Positions 36,821 through 45,448 of a stretch of 64,000 nt of DNA are shown here, piece by piece. Position 1 is the stretch's first letter. Every line of letters starts with the position of its first letter. The DNA is from an uncultured Acidimicrobiales bacterium (GTDB lineage Bacteria > Actinomycetota > Acidimicrobiia > Acidimicrobiales > SZUA-35): the NCBI GenBank assembly GCA_938029215.1, contig CALHFG010000024.1, positions 1-64,000 of the forward strand, given 5' to 3'. Position numbers and translations under genes: made by a program. The notes beneath the pieces are model-generated. The model ran no database searches. It had not been told where the DNA came from and was given only the letters and a program-made list of their open reading frames with translations.

Positions 36821-37435
36821 GTGACTGCGACGGACCACAACACAGCCGCCGCTTCCGAGTTCCTGGGCGAAGAGGTCGTTATTGCCATTCGGGTCTCGGC
36901 GCCGACCAAAGGGCGTGTGAACCGCATCAGGGCGGTCCTTGCTCCCCTCGCATTCGTTCCGTTCTTCGGTGTCGGACTGGCTGCGGCCGGCTCGATATTT
37001 TCTTTCGTGACACGCCGATCCAACGGCAGCGGAACAATGGGCCGCCAGCTCTTGGCCTTTACTCACTCGGGCGGTCGCGTCTTGATCGACACCGATTCCC
37101 CCATTCTGGCTTTCGGAAGGGAGACGCCAACAGGGATTCCGCGTCGACTCAGCCACAACGCCGACCTACGAGTTAGCACCGACGACTGGGAGCACCTCAC
37201 GTCCGCGTGGCCGGTCACCGTCGATGGGGTTGATCTAATGGTCGACGGCGTCGACTTCAAACGTCTGCTCAAGACGGTGTTCGAGCATGGACACGAGCTG
37301 CCGGCGCTTCGTGCGCAGCTGGCTCGCCACTACCGCAAGATGCGCGTGGCTTCCGCCGGCGAACCGGAAGCGATCCGTCTCAGGATCTCCGATGAGGAAT
37401 TGCGGCGCCGCAAATCCAAACCACAACTGGACTAA
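36821..37435 (+). CDS. Hypothetical protein with one or two hydrophobic segments
   Basis: A 204-residue protein with GTG start 4 bp after the amidase stop. A hydrophobic stretch at about 39-65 (VLAPLAFVPFFGVGLAAAGSIFSF) separates an N-terminal part from a soluble C-terminal part. The C-terminus is basic and helical (LARHYRKMRVA, RISDEELRRRKSK). No recognised domain or catalytic motif. The close spacing suggests an operon with the amidase and perhaps the ICMT-like gene. Confidence 0.6.
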   Translation: MTATDHNTAAASEFLGEEVVIAIRVSAPTKGRVNRIRAVLAPLAFVPFFGVGLAAAGSIFSFVTRRSNGSGTMGRQLLAFTHSGGRVLIDTDSPILAFGRETPTGIPRRLSHNADLRVSTDDWEHLTSAWPVTVDGVDLMVDGVDFKRLLKTVFEHGHELPALRAQLARHYRKMRVASAGEPEAIRLRISDEELRRRKSKPQLD

Positions 37436-37451
37436 ATTGACCCGTTAGGGG

Positions 37452-37754
37452 CTAGACCGCCTTGCGAGGCAGGGCTGCGTTCTTGAGCACGGTCCCCTCG
37501 CCGGAGATCAAACCCGCCTTGGATCCGATCGACAAGGTGTTCGCTGCGAAAAGATCTTCTTGGTTGATCATGATCCAGCGGAAGCCATCGATCTTCTTGG
37601 CCCGCTTGAACGCATTCTTCATCTCGCTGGCATCACCGGCCACGATAAGTGCGCCCTTTTCGGTGATGTAGTCGGCGACACCAGATGGATCAACCGAACC
37701 ACCGAGAAGCTTTTCTGCCTGTGCGCCAAGTTCTTCGTTCGTCATACGAGCCAT
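37452..37754 (-). CDS. Small conserved-looking protein at the end of the PTS operon, function unknown
   Basis: A 100-residue soluble protein. Its ATG overlaps the TAA stop of the EIIA-HPr gene (TAATG), so it is translationally coupled to the PTS. The sequence is mixed alpha/beta with GALIVAGDASEMKNAFKRAKK and IDGFRWIMINQEDLFAAN and ends in a basic tail. I do not recognise a family. It has no His or Cys resembling a PTS phosphorylation site. Strict coupling to EIIA-HPr suggests an accessory or regulatory role. Confidence 0.7.
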   Translation of the reverse strand: MARMTNEELGAQAEKLLGGSVDPSGVADYITEKGALIVAGDASEMKNAFKRAKKIDGFRWIMINQEDLFAANTLSIGSKAGLISGEGTVLKNAALPRKAV

Positions 37755-38503
37755 TAGTGCCCCTCATCGTTCGATGTCAGTATCTCTGCCGCCGCCTTCA
37801 TGAGTTCGCGTTCTTCTTCGGCGGTGCCACCGCTGGTGGCAAGCGTAACCGAGTCGCCGCTTACCGCACCAAGCGCAAGCACGCTCATGATACTGCTGGC
37901 CTTTGCCGTTTTGTCACCCTTGGAAATGGTGAGATCGGCTGGACTGGCCGCCGCCAGCTGCACGATCAACGTTGCGGGTCGGGCATGCAAACCCGATGGG
38001 TTCGAGATGACGATGGTTTCCTCGGCGGGCGCATCGTCATCGTCGTCATCCTCGCCGCCTGCGCCGCTGAGCGTGTCGTACAAAAGGTCGCCATCGGTCG
38101 TGGTCCACAGCTGTTCACACAACTCTTCGTCCTGAAGAACTTCCGCCATTTGCGAAAGGACCTGCACGTGATCGTCGCCCTCTGCGGCAAGCCCGATCAC
38201 GATATGAGCGGTGCCGGCACCCCAATCGATCCCGTCAGGGAACTGGGCGACAACAATCCCGGTGCCCTTGATCGCCTCTTTGGCCTCGAACGTGCCATGA
38301 GGCATCGCGACGCCGTTGCCTAGATAGGTCGAAACGTTTTCTTCGCGGGCCTTCATGCTGTCGACGTAGCTGGCCTCGACAACACCACGGTCGACCAAAC
38401 GGCCACCGACAAGCTCGATTGCTTCGTTCATCGAAGTCGACTCCTGCCCGACGAGAACATCCTCGCGAGACAGAACTTGCTTCTCTTGTGCGCCGCTCGA
38501 CAT
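37754..38503 (-). CDS. PTS EIIA (mannitol/fructose type) fused to HPr
   Basis: A protein of 249 residues from the ATG at 38503, one base after the EIIB stop; the in-frame extension to 38554 overlaps EIIB. The EIIA domain spans about 1-150 with phospho-acceptor His in GNGVAMPHG (H69). A linker of six consecutive Asp plus Glu follows. An HPr domain at about 162-249 has NPSGLHARPATL (H173) and KASSIMSVLALG with a serine in the Ser46 region. Both PTS phosphocarriers are on one chain, similar in principle to FruB-type fusions. It takes phosphate from the Enzyme I at 42017 and passes it to EIIB. Confidence 0.9.
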   Translation of the reverse strand: MSSGAQEKQVLSREDVLVGQESTSMNEAIELVGGRLVDRGVVEASYVDSMKAREENVSTYLGNGVAMPHGTFEAKEAIKGTGIVVAQFPDGIDWGAGTAHIVIGLAAEGDDHVQVLSQMAEVLQDEELCEQLWTTTDGDLLYDTLSGAGGEDDDDDDAPAEETIVISNPSGLHARPATLIVQLAAASPADLTISKGDKTAKASSIMSVLALGAVSGDSVTLATSGGTAEEERELMKAAAEILTSNDEGH

Positions 38504-38504
38504 G

Positions 38505-38834
38505 TCAGACCGCCGACTCAATCGCTTCGCCATTCTTGAGCTTTTCGACAACACCCTTAACAGCAGGGTCCCCGAAGAACATCATGAACGGCACGACAGC
38601 GGCGTGTGGCGCCTTGGTCTTTGCTTGGGCGGCGAGCGACTTGTGAGTGACGATGACGTCGACGTTGTCGGGCATCTGCTGGACAGGCGAATGAACGACC
38701 TGCACATCCAGTTTGGCCTTCTTGACCATCTTCTTCAGCTGGTTGGCACCCATCAGGCTGCTACCCATGCCGGCTTCGCAGGCGAAGACGATCAGTTTGA
38801 CGTCTGCTGCTTCTTTGACGATTCGTTCACTCAT
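38505..38834 (-). CDS. PTS EIIB component, mannitol type
   Basis: A 109-residue cytoplasmic protein with the phosphorylated Cys near the N-terminus in IVFACEAGMGSSLMG (C19), a P-loop-like motif typical of mannitol and fructose EIIB. The rest has the Rossmann-like EIIB pattern (VDVIVTHKSLA). It accepts phosphate from EIIA and phosphorylates the incoming hexitol on EIIC. It is separated from EIIC by 121 bp containing two hairpins, and is followed at once by EIIA-HPr. Confidence 0.9.
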   Translation of the reverse strand: MSERIVKEAADVKLIVFACEAGMGSSLMGANQLKKMVKKAKLDVQVVHSPVQQMPDNVDVIVTHKSLAAQAKTKAPHAAVVPFMMFFGDPAVKGVVEKLKNGEAIESAV

Positions 38835-38880
38835 GTTTTTCTCGATCTTTCTTATGCCGCTGGTGAGGGATGAAACAGAA

Positions 38881-38942
38881 AGCGGGTTGAGGTTGGAGGG
38901 AGCTCCGACCTCAACCCGCTGGGGATCTCCTAGCAGGAGATC
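38881..38942 (-). other. Two tandem hairpins between the EIIC and EIIB genes
   Basis: The first on the minus strand pairs 38935-38942 with 38924-38931 (8-bp perfect arms, 3-nt loop) just after the EIIC stop. The second pairs 38908-38920 with 38881-38893 (13-bp perfect arms, then a wobble and 4 more pairs, 4-nt loop). The bases after the second on the minus strand are T-rich (TTTCTGTTTC) but not a clean run. They may act as a partial terminator or RNA-processing and stability element that sets different levels of EIIC and EIIB/EIIA-HPr. Confidence 0.65.
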
Positions 38943-38955
38943 AGGTACTCGTATG

Positions 38956-40092
38956 TCAGACGGTCATACCGGGAATGTCAGGCATGGCGTCACCGACGCC
39001 GATGTCATCGACATTGTCGGTCATGTCCTTCACTGGGAACAGTTTCAGAAGGAACGTGCCAGCTACGAGTGAAACAATGGCTCCGACAGCTACACCAAGT
39101 AGCACGCCGAACGCAGCTCCTCCGGCTGGCAAGAGAGCCAGGTAGGCGAAGATACTTCCTGGAGACGGCGGACCTACAAGGCCGGCGTCGGTAGCAACAA
39201 AGACGATGTCGGCGGAGATACCGCCGGCCCACATGGCGCCGATCATGACCGGGTTCATGAGAACGTACGGGAAGTACACCTCGTGGATGCCACCAAGGAA
39301 GTGGATGATGATGGCGCCGGGGGCGCTGAGCTTGGCGAGACCCTTACCGGCGAGCCAGTAGGAGCCGAGCAGGCCGAGGCCTGGTCCGGGGTTGGACTCG
39401 AGCATGAAGTAGATCGAGCGGCCGCTCTCGGCCACGTCGGCGGTGCCGAGCGGGGTGAGAACACCGTGGTTGATGGCGTTGTTAAGGAACAGCACCTTGC
39501 CAACCTCGATCGGCAGGTCGGCGAGGGGAAGCAGGCCAGCGTCGGCGATGCCTTCCACCATGGAGCCGAATGCCGAAGCAATGGCGGCCATGACCGGACC
39601 AATGACGAGGTAGCCAGCGCAGACCATGAACACACCAGCGATGCCCTGAGAGAAGTTGTTGAACAACATCTCAAAGCCTGCAGGCGTGCGGTCCTCGAGG
39701 TACTCGTCGATCTTCTTCATGACGAAACCGGCGAGCGGGCCGATAACCATGGCACCCATGAACTGGGGCGGATCGCCAGCGGCACCGTTGGACAGCTCGA
39801 AAGCTGCACCACCGATAACGCCCATTACGGCGACAGCACCGAGCACGCCACCACGGTGACCGTGGATCATCTTGCCGCCGGTGTAGGCGACGAGAAGTGG
39901 CAATAGGTACACGATCATCGGACCGACGAGGTCGCCGGTGATGCCGTCCCAATCCCAGTCAAGGCTGGTCTTAGCCAACCAGCCGGTTGGAATGAATAGT
40001 GCGGTGATCAGCCCCCACGCAATGAAGGCACCGATGTTCGGCACGATCATTCCTGCGAGCCAACCGCCGAAGCGTTGGATCTTCTCTTGCAT
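38956..40092 (-). CDS. mtlA: PTS EIIC permease, mannitol type
   Basis: A protein of 378 residues from the ATG at 40092, which has GGGGAG 6-7 bases upstream; the extension to 40173 lacks support. Around eight to ten membrane segments. Family marks are IQRFGGWLAGMIVPNIGAFIAW at the start, GGKMIHGHRGG, FLNNAINHGVLTPLG, and the GGIHE motif in LGGIHEVYFPYVLMNP that forms the substrate site. It lacks fused EIIB and EIIA, which are separate genes here. It probably imports mannitol or a similar hexitol as the 1-phosphate; exact sugar uncertain. Confidence 0.9.
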   Translation of the reverse strand: MQEKIQRFGGWLAGMIVPNIGAFIAWGLITALFIPTGWLAKTSLDWDWDGITGDLVGPMIVYLLPLLVAYTGGKMIHGHRGGVLGAVAVMGVIGGAAFELSNGAAGDPPQFMGAMVIGPLAGFVMKKIDEYLEDRTPAGFEMLFNNFSQGIAGVFMVCAGYLVIGPVMAAIASAFGSMVEGIADAGLLPLADLPIEVGKVLFLNNAINHGVLTPLGTADVAESGRSIYFMLESNPGPGLGLLGSYWLAGKGLAKLSAPGAIIIHFLGGIHEVYFPYVLMNPVMIGAMWAGGISADIVFVATDAGLVGPPSPGSIFAYLALLPAGGAAFGVLLGVAVGAIVSLVAGTFLLKLFPVKDMTDNVDDIGVGDAMPDIPGMTV

Positions 40093-40469
40093 TTGATCTC
40101 CCCTAGATAGACAGTTCTCTTGGTATAAGGAATTGCACACTAATTCTGGGGTCATGTGTGTGACTGCCGCCACTCCCAGTAGGTCTTAAGGACCATCCGA
40201 CAAATCCGGTTCATTGAACCAAGTACGTCAATCAACCCACAAATCCCTGGTCAGAGCGACCTGACCGGGTTACATCGGACCCTTAACGTCGCCTGAGAGA
40301 ATTCGATTCGGGCAACTCAACTCAGGCGCCAATTGGCCGATGTCACGCAATCACAACAATGCAAACGGCCAAGAAGTGAACGATTCGAGACTAAAGGGCT
40401 ACCAACAACGCGACGGCTCGACCATCAATCGAGCCGCACCGAGTGCACGAGAACAGACCGGGCGTCGGG
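40093..40469. promoter_or_regulatory. Intergenic control region upstream of the EIIC gene with several dyads
   Basis: These 377 bp separate the regulator gene from EIIC, both on the minus strand, and hold no convincing gene. Three dyads share GGTY...RACC ends: 40182-40194 (GGTCTTAAGGACC), 40208-40220 (GGTTCATTGAACC) and 40249-40266 (GGTCAG and CTGACC around 6 nt, extendable). A fourth pairs 40290-40297 with 40321-40328 across 23 nt. A TATACC-like -10 lies near 40122-40127 on the minus strand without a good -35. The dyads are candidate sites for the MtlR-type activator encoded next to them. Confidence 0.5.
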
Positions 40470-41978
40470 CTAGAGAAGGGCAGAGACCCGAGCAACATCG
40501 GACTGCGACAACAGCGGGCTTACCACCACGACTGGAACGCCCGCATCCGGTAGAGCGACGGTAGATATCACCACATCGAACTCGACCACATCGAGGCCAC
40601 CATAGGACCGCGCCGACAACACCTCAGAAATCGACAGCTCTGGGAACTCCGCCTGCACACGAGAGACCAAGACCCACGCCGTCGCCATTCCGGTAGGACA
40701 GACCACCAAGGCTTTTCGGCGAGGGCGCAGGTGGGCGCGCTCCATTGCCCCAGAAAGGTACATGGTGATGAACCCGACCTCGTCAGCACTGATTGGGCGG
40801 CCATCGAAGTGTCGGGCGAGCAGCTCCGCGACCTTGCCGGCAACAGCATGCACGTCTGGGTAGCGATGCGCCACTTCGGCAAGTAACGGGTTGTGGACCG
40901 GCAGCCCGTGACGGAGCCGCACGGCGAGGCGGCCAAGATGGAGAGCCAGCCCGTGGCGTAGTTCGGGGTCCTCCGCCAAGCTGGGATGAATCTCAAGCGC
41001 TGCGACTGCAAGGACCTCATCGAGCATCGCCGAGATGTTGACTTCTTCGCGTTTGACGTCGGCGAGTGCATTGAGGCCGAGCAGGTACTCGGTGATTCCG
41101 GGGACCTCATTGGCTTGAATATCGATGACCCCCTGCCCAGCGAGCGCACGACACAGCGCGGTGGCCGCCGATGCGGCAGGGTGCTCGATCAGCGAGACCT
41201 GATAGCCGGGGTCGATCTGAATGCGGTGTCCGGTCTGACACCGCGCCACCGTGACCGCGAGGTACATCGACAGAACGAGCTCGCTATTGCCCGCCAGCGA
41301 TCCCAGTTGGTCCGAACAGTTCACGACGGCTCGAGAGCACTCCTGTAGAGGCAGGGTTGCTAAACGGTCACGAATCCCTGTCGGGACACGTACGTTGACC
41401 ATGTGGGCCTCATCGAAGTTGTTCCGGGAAAGCTCCTCGAGCACATCGGCTGGAACTGCTTCAAGGAATAACTGCACCATCGCCCGTCGGATTTGTCGCT
41501 CGGTTCCTGCAACAACAATCCCCTTGCCCGGCTTCCGCACCAACGGAACGGAGTTATTTTCAAGCCACGGCTCGGCTCGTTGCAGATCTCTGCGGGCCGA
41601 CGTCTTCGACACCTCGAGGTCAGCGGTGAGACTCTCCAGCGGGATGACGTTGGGAGCTTCCCAAAGTAGTCCGGCTACCAAAAGATGCTCGCGCTCTTCC
41701 GGCGTATAAACCCGCGGCGCGCCGACACGCTCATCGAGGTCGGCCAGAATCTCAATCCTACGATCGTCGTCAACCTCGACGACCAGTCCCGAGCCGCGCC
41801 GACGGGTCAGTGTGGCGCCCTCAGACTTGAGGTAGCGCTCCACCGACCCCAACCGATAACGGACCACACGCTCGCTCAACCCCAAGTCGGCGGCAAGGTC
41901 GGCGGTACTGCGTGGCTCGGTTTGGTCCAGCAACCACCGCGTCATTCGAATGACGCGGCTATCGAGGACGATGCTCAT
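40470..41978 (-). CDS. mtlR: MtlR-type PTS-regulated transcriptional activator
   Basis: A 502-residue protein. The N-terminus has two helix-turn-helix regions (STADLAADLGLSERVVRYRL and LESLTADLEVSKTSARRDL). Two PTS regulation domains follow; histidines in IEHPAAS, ALHLGRLAVRLRHGLPVHNP and LLARHFDG are candidate phosphorylation sites. An EIIB-like domain has the Cys in ALVVCPTGMATAW near the C-terminus. This layout is that of MtlR/LicR-type activators, controlled by phosphorylation from HPr and EIIB. It should control the hexitol PTS genes around it. The start codon lies inside a 14-bp tandem repeat. Confidence 0.88.
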   Translation of the reverse strand: MSIVLDSRVIRMTRWLLDQTEPRSTADLAADLGLSERVVRYRLGSVERYLKSEGATLTRRRGSGLVVEVDDDRRIEILADLDERVGAPRVYTPEEREHLLVAGLLWEAPNVIPLESLTADLEVSKTSARRDLQRAEPWLENNSVPLVRKPGKGIVVAGTERQIRRAMVQLFLEAVPADVLEELSRNNFDEAHMVNVRVPTGIRDRLATLPLQECSRAVVNCSDQLGSLAGNSELVLSMYLAVTVARCQTGHRIQIDPGYQVSLIEHPAASAATALCRALAGQGVIDIQANEVPGITEYLLGLNALADVKREEVNISAMLDEVLAVAALEIHPSLAEDPELRHGLALHLGRLAVRLRHGLPVHNPLLAEVAHRYPDVHAVAGKVAELLARHFDGRPISADEVGFITMYLSGAMERAHLRPRRKALVVCPTGMATAWVLVSRVQAEFPELSISEVLSARSYGGLDVVEFDVVISTVALPDAGVPVVVVSPLLSQSDVARVSALL

Positions 41979-42026
41979 AACTCGGCGCTCATAACTCGGC
42001 GCTCATGAATCGGCGCTCATGAGTCG
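41976..42026. repeat. 14-bp tandem repeat across the ptsI stop and mtlR start
   Basis: Units CATAACTCGGCGCT (41976-41989 and 41990-42003), CATGAATCGGCGCT (42004-42017) and a partial CATGAGTCGG (42018-42026) run head to tail. On the minus strand every unit boundary places an ATGAGC, so four ATG codons occur 14 bp apart. The last is the mtlR start; the first overlaps the ptsI stop (CATGA) and is in the mtlR frame but meets TGA after five codons. It could arise by slippage and affects re-initiation between the two genes. Confidence 0.85.
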
Positions 42027-43708
42027 GAAAAGAACGGAGCGGCCAGTGTTCGAACTTCGGGACCGTCGGTCGCCGGGCTCACTGCGCTCGCCAATTTCGT
42101 TAGGCTCTCCGGCGTTTGCCGATCCAGGGCTGCTTTCGATGGGTTGACCGAGGGCCCTGCGACCGAAAGCTTGGAGATACCCATTTGAACAAACAACGCG
42201 GCGGCGATGGGGTCGGCGGCGGCAAGACCGCAGACCGATACAGGGATTCCACGTTTGATGCCGGCTGAGGCGGTCATCTCACACAGCCGCAAGACCGCAG
42301 GGTGAAGGGGATCCGAGAGGTGGTCGACCGCTCCGTTGGTTCGGTCGGCTGCGAGTGCGTACTGGGTGAGATCGTTGGTTCCGATGGAAAGGAAATCAAG
42401 GTCTTGAGCAAGCATGTCTGCGAGAAGTGCAGCCGAGGGGACCTCGACCATGGCACCCAGGGAAATCCGTCCAACCTCGACGCCCTCGGATTGAAGCTGG
42501 GTTCGACAGTGATCGAACTGCTCGCGTACCCAATGAACCTCCGACGCGGTGGCGATCATTGGAATCATCACCCAGAGGTCACCTGCGGTCGCAGCGCGAA
42601 GGAGAGCTCGAACCTGGGTTTGGAACAGCTCGGGAAACTGCACGTAGAGCCGGACGCCCCGGACGCCCAGAAAGGGGTTCTCTTCAGTCGGCAAGTCGAG
42701 AAAACTCGCCGGCTTATCGCCTCCAATATCGAAGGTGCGAACCACTACGGGCTCTTTGAACGCCTTGAGAGCGGCGCTGTAGACCTCGAACTGAGCGTCC
42801 TCCGAGGGTGGCGCGGGACGGTCGAGGTACAGGAACTCGGTACGGAACAGGCCAACGCCGTCGGAGGCTTCAGCAACGGCTCGCTCGAGGTCAGCTTCGT
42901 TCGCTACGTTCGCCGCAATCATCACCGACTGATCGCCGACCGCGACCTTCGTTCCCTTGAACTTTGCCGCGGCTGCAGCGTTAGCGGCTGCGGTGACAGC
43001 ACGTTGTTCAAAGTCCGCAGCCACCTCGGGATCGGGATTGGCGAAGAACTCGCCCGACACGCCGTCGAAGACCACCGTGTCGCCCGCTGCGACTGAACCC
43101 ATAAGTTGTGAAAGTCCCACGACGGCCGGGACGCCCATAGCTCGAGCGATGATTGCGACATGACTTGTTGGACCGCCGTCGACGGTGGCAAGACCAAGCA
43201 CAAGCTCGGGATCCAGAAGGGCAGTCTGAGCAGCCGTCAGGGTCTCGGCGCAGAGGACACTGGGTCCAGGCAGAACCAGGCCAGCGCCCGAAGGAAGGCC
43301 CGCGAGGTGACGTCGTACCCGGTCGAACACCTCGCCAATGTCGGCGGCTCGAGCTGCCAGATAGGGGTCGGGCAGTGACGCGAGCATCGCTTGCAACTCC
43401 GAAGCCGAGGTCGTCAGCGCATCGTCGAACGAAGCACCTTGATCTAAATGCCCTTGAACCGCGTCGACGATCATGGGGTCTTGGGCCATCATCGACTGAG
43501 CGCCCAAGACCTCGGCTGCATCGATCCGGTCCATCGACGTGGCCGCTTTGCCAAGAACTTCCAGTTCTAGCGAGACCTCCTTGCAGCTCTCGGTGAGCGC
43601 TTCGATGGGGTTGTCCACATCGTCGACAACAAACTCTTCGTCCTCGAGTCGGACAACCGGGCCAATAGCGATTCCGCCGGACGCTCCGACTCCCTGTAGC
43701 TGCTTCAT
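42017..43708 (-). CDS. ptsI: PTS Enzyme I (phosphoenolpyruvate-protein phosphotransferase)
   Basis: A 563-residue full-length protein. The phospho-His domain has DGGPTSHVAIIARAMG with H183. The PEP-binding barrel carries the usual FDIGGDKPASF, LGVRGVRLY, IGTNDLTQYALAADR and the Cys in PVSVCGLAAADP. It transfers phosphate from PEP to HPr, here the HPr domain fused to EIIA at 37754. Its start overlaps the upstream membrane-protein gene by 4 bp. Presence of Enzyme I within the sugar operon makes this PTS self-contained. Confidence 0.93.
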   Translation of the reverse strand: MKQLQGVGASGGIAIGPVVRLEDEEFVVDDVDNPIEALTESCKEVSLELEVLGKAATSMDRIDAAEVLGAQSMMAQDPMIVDAVQGHLDQGASFDDALTTSASELQAMLASLPDPYLAARAADIGEVFDRVRRHLAGLPSGAGLVLPGPSVLCAETLTAAQTALLDPELVLGLATVDGGPTSHVAIIARAMGVPAVVGLSQLMGSVAAGDTVVFDGVSGEFFANPDPEVAADFEQRAVTAAANAAAAAKFKGTKVAVGDQSVMIAANVANEADLERAVAEASDGVGLFRTEFLYLDRPAPPSEDAQFEVYSAALKAFKEPVVVRTFDIGGDKPASFLDLPTEENPFLGVRGVRLYVQFPELFQTQVRALLRAATAGDLWVMIPMIATASEVHWVREQFDHCRTQLQSEGVEVGRISLGAMVEVPSAALLADMLAQDLDFLSIGTNDLTQYALAADRTNGAVDHLSDPLHPAVLRLCEMTASAGIKRGIPVSVCGLAAADPIAAALFVQMGISKLSVAGPSVNPSKAALDRQTPESLTKLASAVSPATDGPEVRTLAAPFFSDS

Positions 43709-44502
43709 TTCTTCCCCTTTTTCTTTCGTCTGGCTCGAGGTTCTGGCGGCGGGGCGTGATCGTCACCCAACTCATCCCATAGAACGTCGAAGAGCACGGC
43801 GCCGGCCACGAGCGAGACGCTGGTGGTCACGCTCAGCCCGGCAATAGCAAGACCGATTCTTACCGGCCAGGCAAACTGTTCAAAGCCGATGCCCGTTGCC
43901 CCAAACAGGTTGAAGATGAGCAACAGGACCCCGATTGCGAACAGACCGAATCGTCGGCCCTGACCCAGCCGAACGCTGGTTCCGAGCGCCAACATGCCGC
44001 TCTTGGACTTTCCGGCCGCGATCACGAACCCGTGAAATGCATAGAGCAAGAGAACGACGATCGAAGGCAGTCCGAGCAAGTAACGAACACCGAGCAGAAC
44101 ACCCGCCCAGAACCAAAAAGAACTCACCGCCTGAGCAGTGAAACGTCGTGGCGTGGCAAATGGAGCCGCGAGGTCTGACTTGTTCCCGCGCGCCGCATCG
44201 AGGGCATAGAAGTACCACGGGTAGGCGACCGTGCCGGCGAGAATGAGCCCGACGATCTCGACAGCCATGAACGGAAAGAAGCGCTCATCGTCGAACAACT
44301 GCTGACCCTGCCACCGGAACGGTGCGTAGGTTGCCAACGTCGCAAGTGCGCCGATGGTGAGGGGAACGATGTTTGCCCAGTAGCCCTTGAACCCTCGCGT
44401 GAAAACCTCGGCAATGCTGACCGGAAACGCGCTTGCAGGCTTGGACGGAGCCGGAGGTTTGGGCGGCGGACTAGCCGCCTTCTTGTTCTTTTGCTTGGCC
44501 AC
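43705..44502 (-). CDS. Polytopic membrane protein of unknown function in the PTS operon
   Basis: A 265-residue protein with GTG start. A Lys/Pro/Ala-rich N-terminus (about 1-25) and a Lys/Arg-rich C-terminal tail flank about six hydrophobic segments (for example IVVLLLYAFHGFVIAAG and FGLFAIGVLLLIFNLFGAT). No transporter or enzyme motif is recognised. It overlaps the kinase stop (TAGTG) upstream and the ptsI start (ATGA) downstream, so translation is coupled, which suggests a role with the PTS or merely co-expression. Confidence 0.7.
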   Translation of the reverse strand: MAKQKNKKAASPPPKPPAPSKPASAFPVSIAEVFTRGFKGYWANIVPLTIGALATLATYAPFRWQGQQLFDDERFFPFMAVEIVGLILAGTVAYPWYFYALDAARGNKSDLAAPFATPRRFTAQAVSSFWFWAGVLLGVRYLLGLPSIVVLLLYAFHGFVIAAGKSKSGMLALGTSVRLGQGRRFGLFAIGVLLLIFNLFGATGIGFEQFAWPVRIGLAIAGLSVTTSVSLVAGAVLFDVLWDELGDDHAPPPEPRARRKKKGKK

Positions 44503-45446
44503 TAGGCTCCCCCTGAGCTCAACTCGTACGGTTCGATAGTGACAGCTTCGACGTCCTCATGCTCAACGGAGGTGAGGCCGGTTCCCTCGGTTCGGACCGC
44601 AGCGCGGCCCCATGCCAGGGCCGACCGAAGACTTGCTACCGGGTCACCACCCGACTGTTCATTGCCGGCAACGTATCCAGCGAGCATCGAATCGCCCGCA
44701 CCAACCGTGTTCCGAACATCGTGGCAAGGTGCCACGCCGTAGAGAGCGGTGTCGGCGGTGACCAGGACTGCTCCGTCAGCCCCAAGGCTCAGAAGTACTG
44801 CGCTCGGTCCCATGGAAACGATTTCTTTGGCGGCCCGGACGCCCTCGTCGACCGTGTCGATTGGCGAGTCCCAGACCGCCGCAAGCTCCTCGAGGTTTGG
44901 CTTGAGGACCACACCGGGTGCTCGCAGGGCCTCAGCCAGTGAGGCGCCGCTGGCGTCCAGTGCGACCCGGCACGACGACCCGTTGAAGCGATCGGCGAGC
45001 CGGGCGTAGAAGTCGATTGGCATACCCGGGGCCAAGCTGCCCGCCGCAATGATCCAACTGCTCGATGTGGCCGCCTCGACCGCAGTAGCCAGAAGTGCAC
45101 CAATCTGGGACTCACCGATCGACTCACCGGGCTCGTTGAGCTTGGTGGTTCGGCCGTCTGATTCGATCAAGCTGATATTGGTACGTGGCGTTGTCCCGGT
45201 ATCGGCAACGACCGCGGGGACAGCCTGGTCGGCCATCAGCCCAAGAAACACCGAGCCATGATCGGTCCCGCAGAACACGAGCGCTTGAGCGTCGTGGCCA
45301 CCCGTGAGAAGTGCGGCTGCGACGTTAACGCCTTTCCCTCCTGCTTGCCGGAGGGGAGGCGATACGCGATGCACTTCACCGACGTCCAGACGATCGACGG
45401 CGATAGTGACATCGATGCTGGGATTGACGGTGACGGTGGTGATCAA
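44502..45446 (-). CDS. fruK: PfkB-family sugar-phosphate kinase, probable 1-phosphofructokinase
   Basis: A 314-residue protein with TTG start 2 bp after the dehydrogenase stop. It begins ITTVTVNPSIDVTIAVDRL, has the substrate GGKGVNVAAAL motif and the ATP/anion-hole signature NTVGAGDSMLAGYVAG with catalytic Asp. This subgroup (FruK/LacC) phosphorylates fructose-1-phosphate or tagatose-6-phosphate to the bisphosphate. Next to a hexitol PTS and a polyol-type dehydrogenase, it likely sends the ketose phosphate into glycolysis; the exact substrate is inferred. Confidence 0.82.
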   Translation of the reverse strand: MITTVTVNPSIDVTIAVDRLDVGEVHRVSPPLRQAGGKGVNVAAALLTGGHDAQALVFCGTDHGSVFLGLMADQAVPAVVADTGTTPRTNISLIESDGRTTKLNEPGESIGESQIGALLATAVEAATSSSWIIAAGSLAPGMPIDFYARLADRFNGSSCRVALDASGASLAEALRAPGVVLKPNLEELAAVWDSPIDTVDEGVRAAKEIVSMGPSAVLLSLGADGAVLVTADTALYGVAPCHDVRNTVGAGDSMLAGYVAGNEQSGGDPVASLRSALAWGRAAVRTEGTGLTSVEHEDVEAVTIEPYELSSGGA

Positions 45447-45448
45447 AA

